Part shown: piece by piece, positions 7,315-7,400 of the stretch
Layout of the letters: each line of letters starts with the position of its first letter
Numbering within the stretch: the stretch's first letter is position 1
NCBI GenBank assembly: GCA_963575675.1
Contig: CAUYUA010000026.1
Location: 1-7,400, forward strand
Direction of reading: 5' to 3'
Length of the DNA stretch: 7,400 bases
Origin: CAUYUA01 sp963575675
Lineage (GTDB): Bacteria; Pseudomonadota; Alphaproteobacteria; Azospirillales; Azospirillaceae
Notes under the pieces: model-generated
Told to the model about the DNA's origin: nothing
Seen by the model: only the letters and a program-made list of their open reading frames with translations
Database searches by the model: none
Program-made: the position numbers and the translations under genes

Positions 7315-7400
7315 TGCGCATCACCCGCCGATTCCAAACTCTGAAAAATTTAATCTTCAAACTAAATTCCAAAGTGGAACGGCGTATAGACAGTTCAAGA
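7315..7400 (-). other. Upstream region of DUF1178 at the window edge
   Basis: These 86 bases precede the DUF1178 start on the - strand. They are AT-rich around 7340-7370 and contain a small palindrome (TTCCA/TGGAA around 7368-7380). I see no convincing promoter and could not recognise the end of an upstream gene, so whether DUF1178 has its own promoter is open. Confidence 0.35.

Noticed and set aside
7331..7373. Direct repeat ATTCCAAA in the DUF1178 upstream region as an operator
   Set aside because: Eight bases repeated once in AT-rich DNA is within chance, and no promoter boxes accompany it.

Overview
The window looks like a decaying stretch of a proteobacterial chromosome, probably alphaproteobacterial. 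The grounds are a DUF1178 protein, an ActP-type acetate permease next to a cNMP/CBS/DUF294 signalling protein and a DnaQ-like exonuclease, and a CheA-type kinase. Base composition is near 50% GC by eye, with many TTG, CGT and GAT codons. The lineage is inferred from recalled protein families and was not searched. Only two genes read cleanly: the 3' end of actP (left edge, + strand) and a DUF1178 gene (right edge, - strand). The five genes between them are all broken.

Left half, + strand: actP 3' end (1-344); a gene-free spacer with hairpins and a strong intrinsic terminator (345-668); a cNMP-CBS-DUF294 pseudogene (669-2465); a DnaQ-like 3'-5' exonuclease pseudogene (2507-3052); and a CheA-like kinase remnant (3049-4460) that lacks the Hpt and CheW-like domains. 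From memory, permease, DUF294 protein and exonuclease form a recurring acetate-locus neighbourhood in Proteobacteria, so this looks like an ancestral operon rather than an imported island.

Right half, - strand, read from the right edge: DUF1178 (7314-6889), a short spacer with a weak terminator, an sbcD pseudogene (6758-5465), then a radical SAM pseudogene (5430-4569). The two halves converge on a hairpin at 4496-4540 that probably terminates both.

The main observation is how these genes broke. Almost every frameshift can be repaired by restoring one or two bases to a short run (GG read as G, CCC as CC, TTTT as TTT). The restored peptides keep recognisable family motifs, while nonsense substitutions are rare. 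That implies either deletion- or slippage-biased recent pseudogenisation, as in a host-restricted, shrinking genome, or indel-prone sequence data. Lost catalytic residues in the exonuclease and missing domains in the kinase argue that at least part of the decay is real. I found no convincing new biological system, mobile element, CRISPR array, tRNA or rRNA.
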